5,928 bases of DNA, from assembly GCA_022013205.1 (NCBI GenBank), contig JAKLQT010000283.1, forward strand, positions 1-5,928. Reading direction: 5' to 3'. Made by a program: the position numbers and the translations under genes. Below, piece after piece: positions 5,445 through 5,928 of the stretch. Every line of letters starts with the position of its first letter. Position 1 is the stretch's first letter. The stretch is from Candidatus Omnitrophota bacterium. GTDB lineage: Bacteria > Omnitrophota > Gorgyraeia > B26-G9. The notes beneath the pieces were generated by a model. That model saw nothing but the letters and a program-made list of their open reading frames with translations, was not told the origin of the DNA and made no database searches.

Positions 5445-5666
5445 TACTGAAGACAGACGACTTGGATCGCGAAGTCAGGGATATACAAAATACGATTAAG
5501 ACAGGGGGTTTTTGAGGCTTATGTAAGAAAAAGTATGTTGGAATAATCCGTTATGTATTCCCGGAATTCCTAAATTCATATATCCTTTATTTTCGTTGTC
5601 TAAGGGAAAAATAGGGAGTAAAGAGCTGATCAAACTTTTATACTTTTATGTATGCCCCTAATAGCC
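5445..5666. other. gene-less stretch between the toxin remnant and the tandem repeat
   Basis: I see no supported gene here on either strand. Upstream parts of the AbiEii gene would be expected on the minus strand, but no frame matches the family. The longest item noticed with a plausible ribosome site is a 27-codon minus-strand frame (5496-5579) with no recognisable feature. The stretch may be decayed remnant DNA. Confidence 0.5.
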
Positions 5667-5928
5667 CCAAGCTTCGGAGGACACCATCCTTCTCTTCTGA
5701 AAAAATTTGTACCGGAGCGAAGGATGGGTTTGTTTATTTATTTGGCCTGCCATCCATAGCTCTTTTTTAACCGTCCTCCTACGCTCTCCAAGCTTCGGAG
5801 GACACCATCCTTCTCTTCTGAAAAAATTTGTATCGGAGCGAAGGATGGGTTTGTTTATTTATTTGGCCTGCCATCCATAGCTCTTTTTTAACCGTCCTCC
5901 TACGCTCTCCAAGCTTCGGAGGACACCA
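5667..5928. repeat. 121-bp tandem repeat, two full copies and a partial third cut by the window end
   Basis: Units begin at 5667, 5788 and 5909, each with CCAAGCTTCGGAGGACACCA. The first two are identical apart from one change, C at 5712 versus T at 5833. The period is not a multiple of three, so it is not a repeated protein segment. Each unit contains an imperfect hairpin, with CCATCCTTCTCTTC (5684-5697) pairing with GGAGCGAAGGATGG (5714-5727). A second imperfect hairpin spans each unit junction, with GTCCTCCTACGCT (5773-5785) pairing with AGCTTCGGAGGAC (5791-5803) around CTCCA. The near-identity of the copies means recent amplification or ongoing homogenisation. The real copy number is unknown. 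Confidence 0.9.

Noticed and set aside
5496..5579. Minus-strand frame of 27 codons starting MNLGIPGIHN behind AAAGG
   Set aside because: Has a passable ribosome site but is too short and featureless to support as a gene.
5667..5928. CRISPR array or integron attC array
   Set aside because: The repeat is continuous with a 121-bp period and no variable spacers, so it is not CRISPR. The copies are identical end to end with no cassettes between them, so it is not an integron.

Overview
The window looks like chromosomal DNA from a moderately AT-rich bacterium with a Gram-negative type of envelope. The evidence is an HflK/HflC membrane pair, a protein with a Sec signal peptide, and strong Shine-Dalgarno sites. 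There is no rRNA, tRNA or other marker that fixes the taxon. The mix of HflKC, toxin-antitoxin debris and a long tandem repeat would suit an uncultured environmental lineage (something Omnitrophota-like is a guess only).

Left part (1-740): remains of two different AbiEi-type antitoxin loci, both on the minus strand. The first (1-166) is the start of an apparently intact AbiEi-like gene that runs off the window. It has a good sigma70 promoter (215-243) and two copies of a palindromic site, one on the -10 box and one upstream of the -35 box. The second (333-625) is a DUF6088-type antitoxin broken by two frameshifts and cut short at its 3' side. Its promoter (653-681) and a perfect 11-bp inverted repeat around the -10 box are still intact. 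No toxin gene is visible next to either.

Middle-left (740-3011): a minus-strand operon transcribed from a promoter at 2983-3011. In order it encodes a 51-residue zinc-ribbon protein, a 24-codon mini-ORF that looks like the start of a hydrolase, an alpha/beta hydrolase with a Ser-Asp-His triad, and a protein with a signal peptide, one HKD phospholipase D/nuclease motif and a C-terminal region resembling winged helices. The last two genes overlap. This is the least conventional gene set in the window and the best candidate for an undescribed system.

Middle-right (3155-5254): a divergent promoter drives hflK and hflC, overlapping by ATGA, each with a strong ribosome binding site, and ended by a 14-bp-stem terminator. 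These encode the inner-membrane SPFH complex that normally restrains the FtsH protease.

Right end (5255-5928): a decayed minus-strand fragment of an AbiEii-type nucleotidyltransferase toxin (5278-5444), then about 220 bases with no recognisable gene. The window ends in a 121-bp tandem repeat, at least 2.2 copies, with one substitution between the two full copies and imperfect hairpins within and across units. The window thus contains a conserved housekeeping pair, a small unusual operon, and decaying toxin-antitoxin pieces on both sides.
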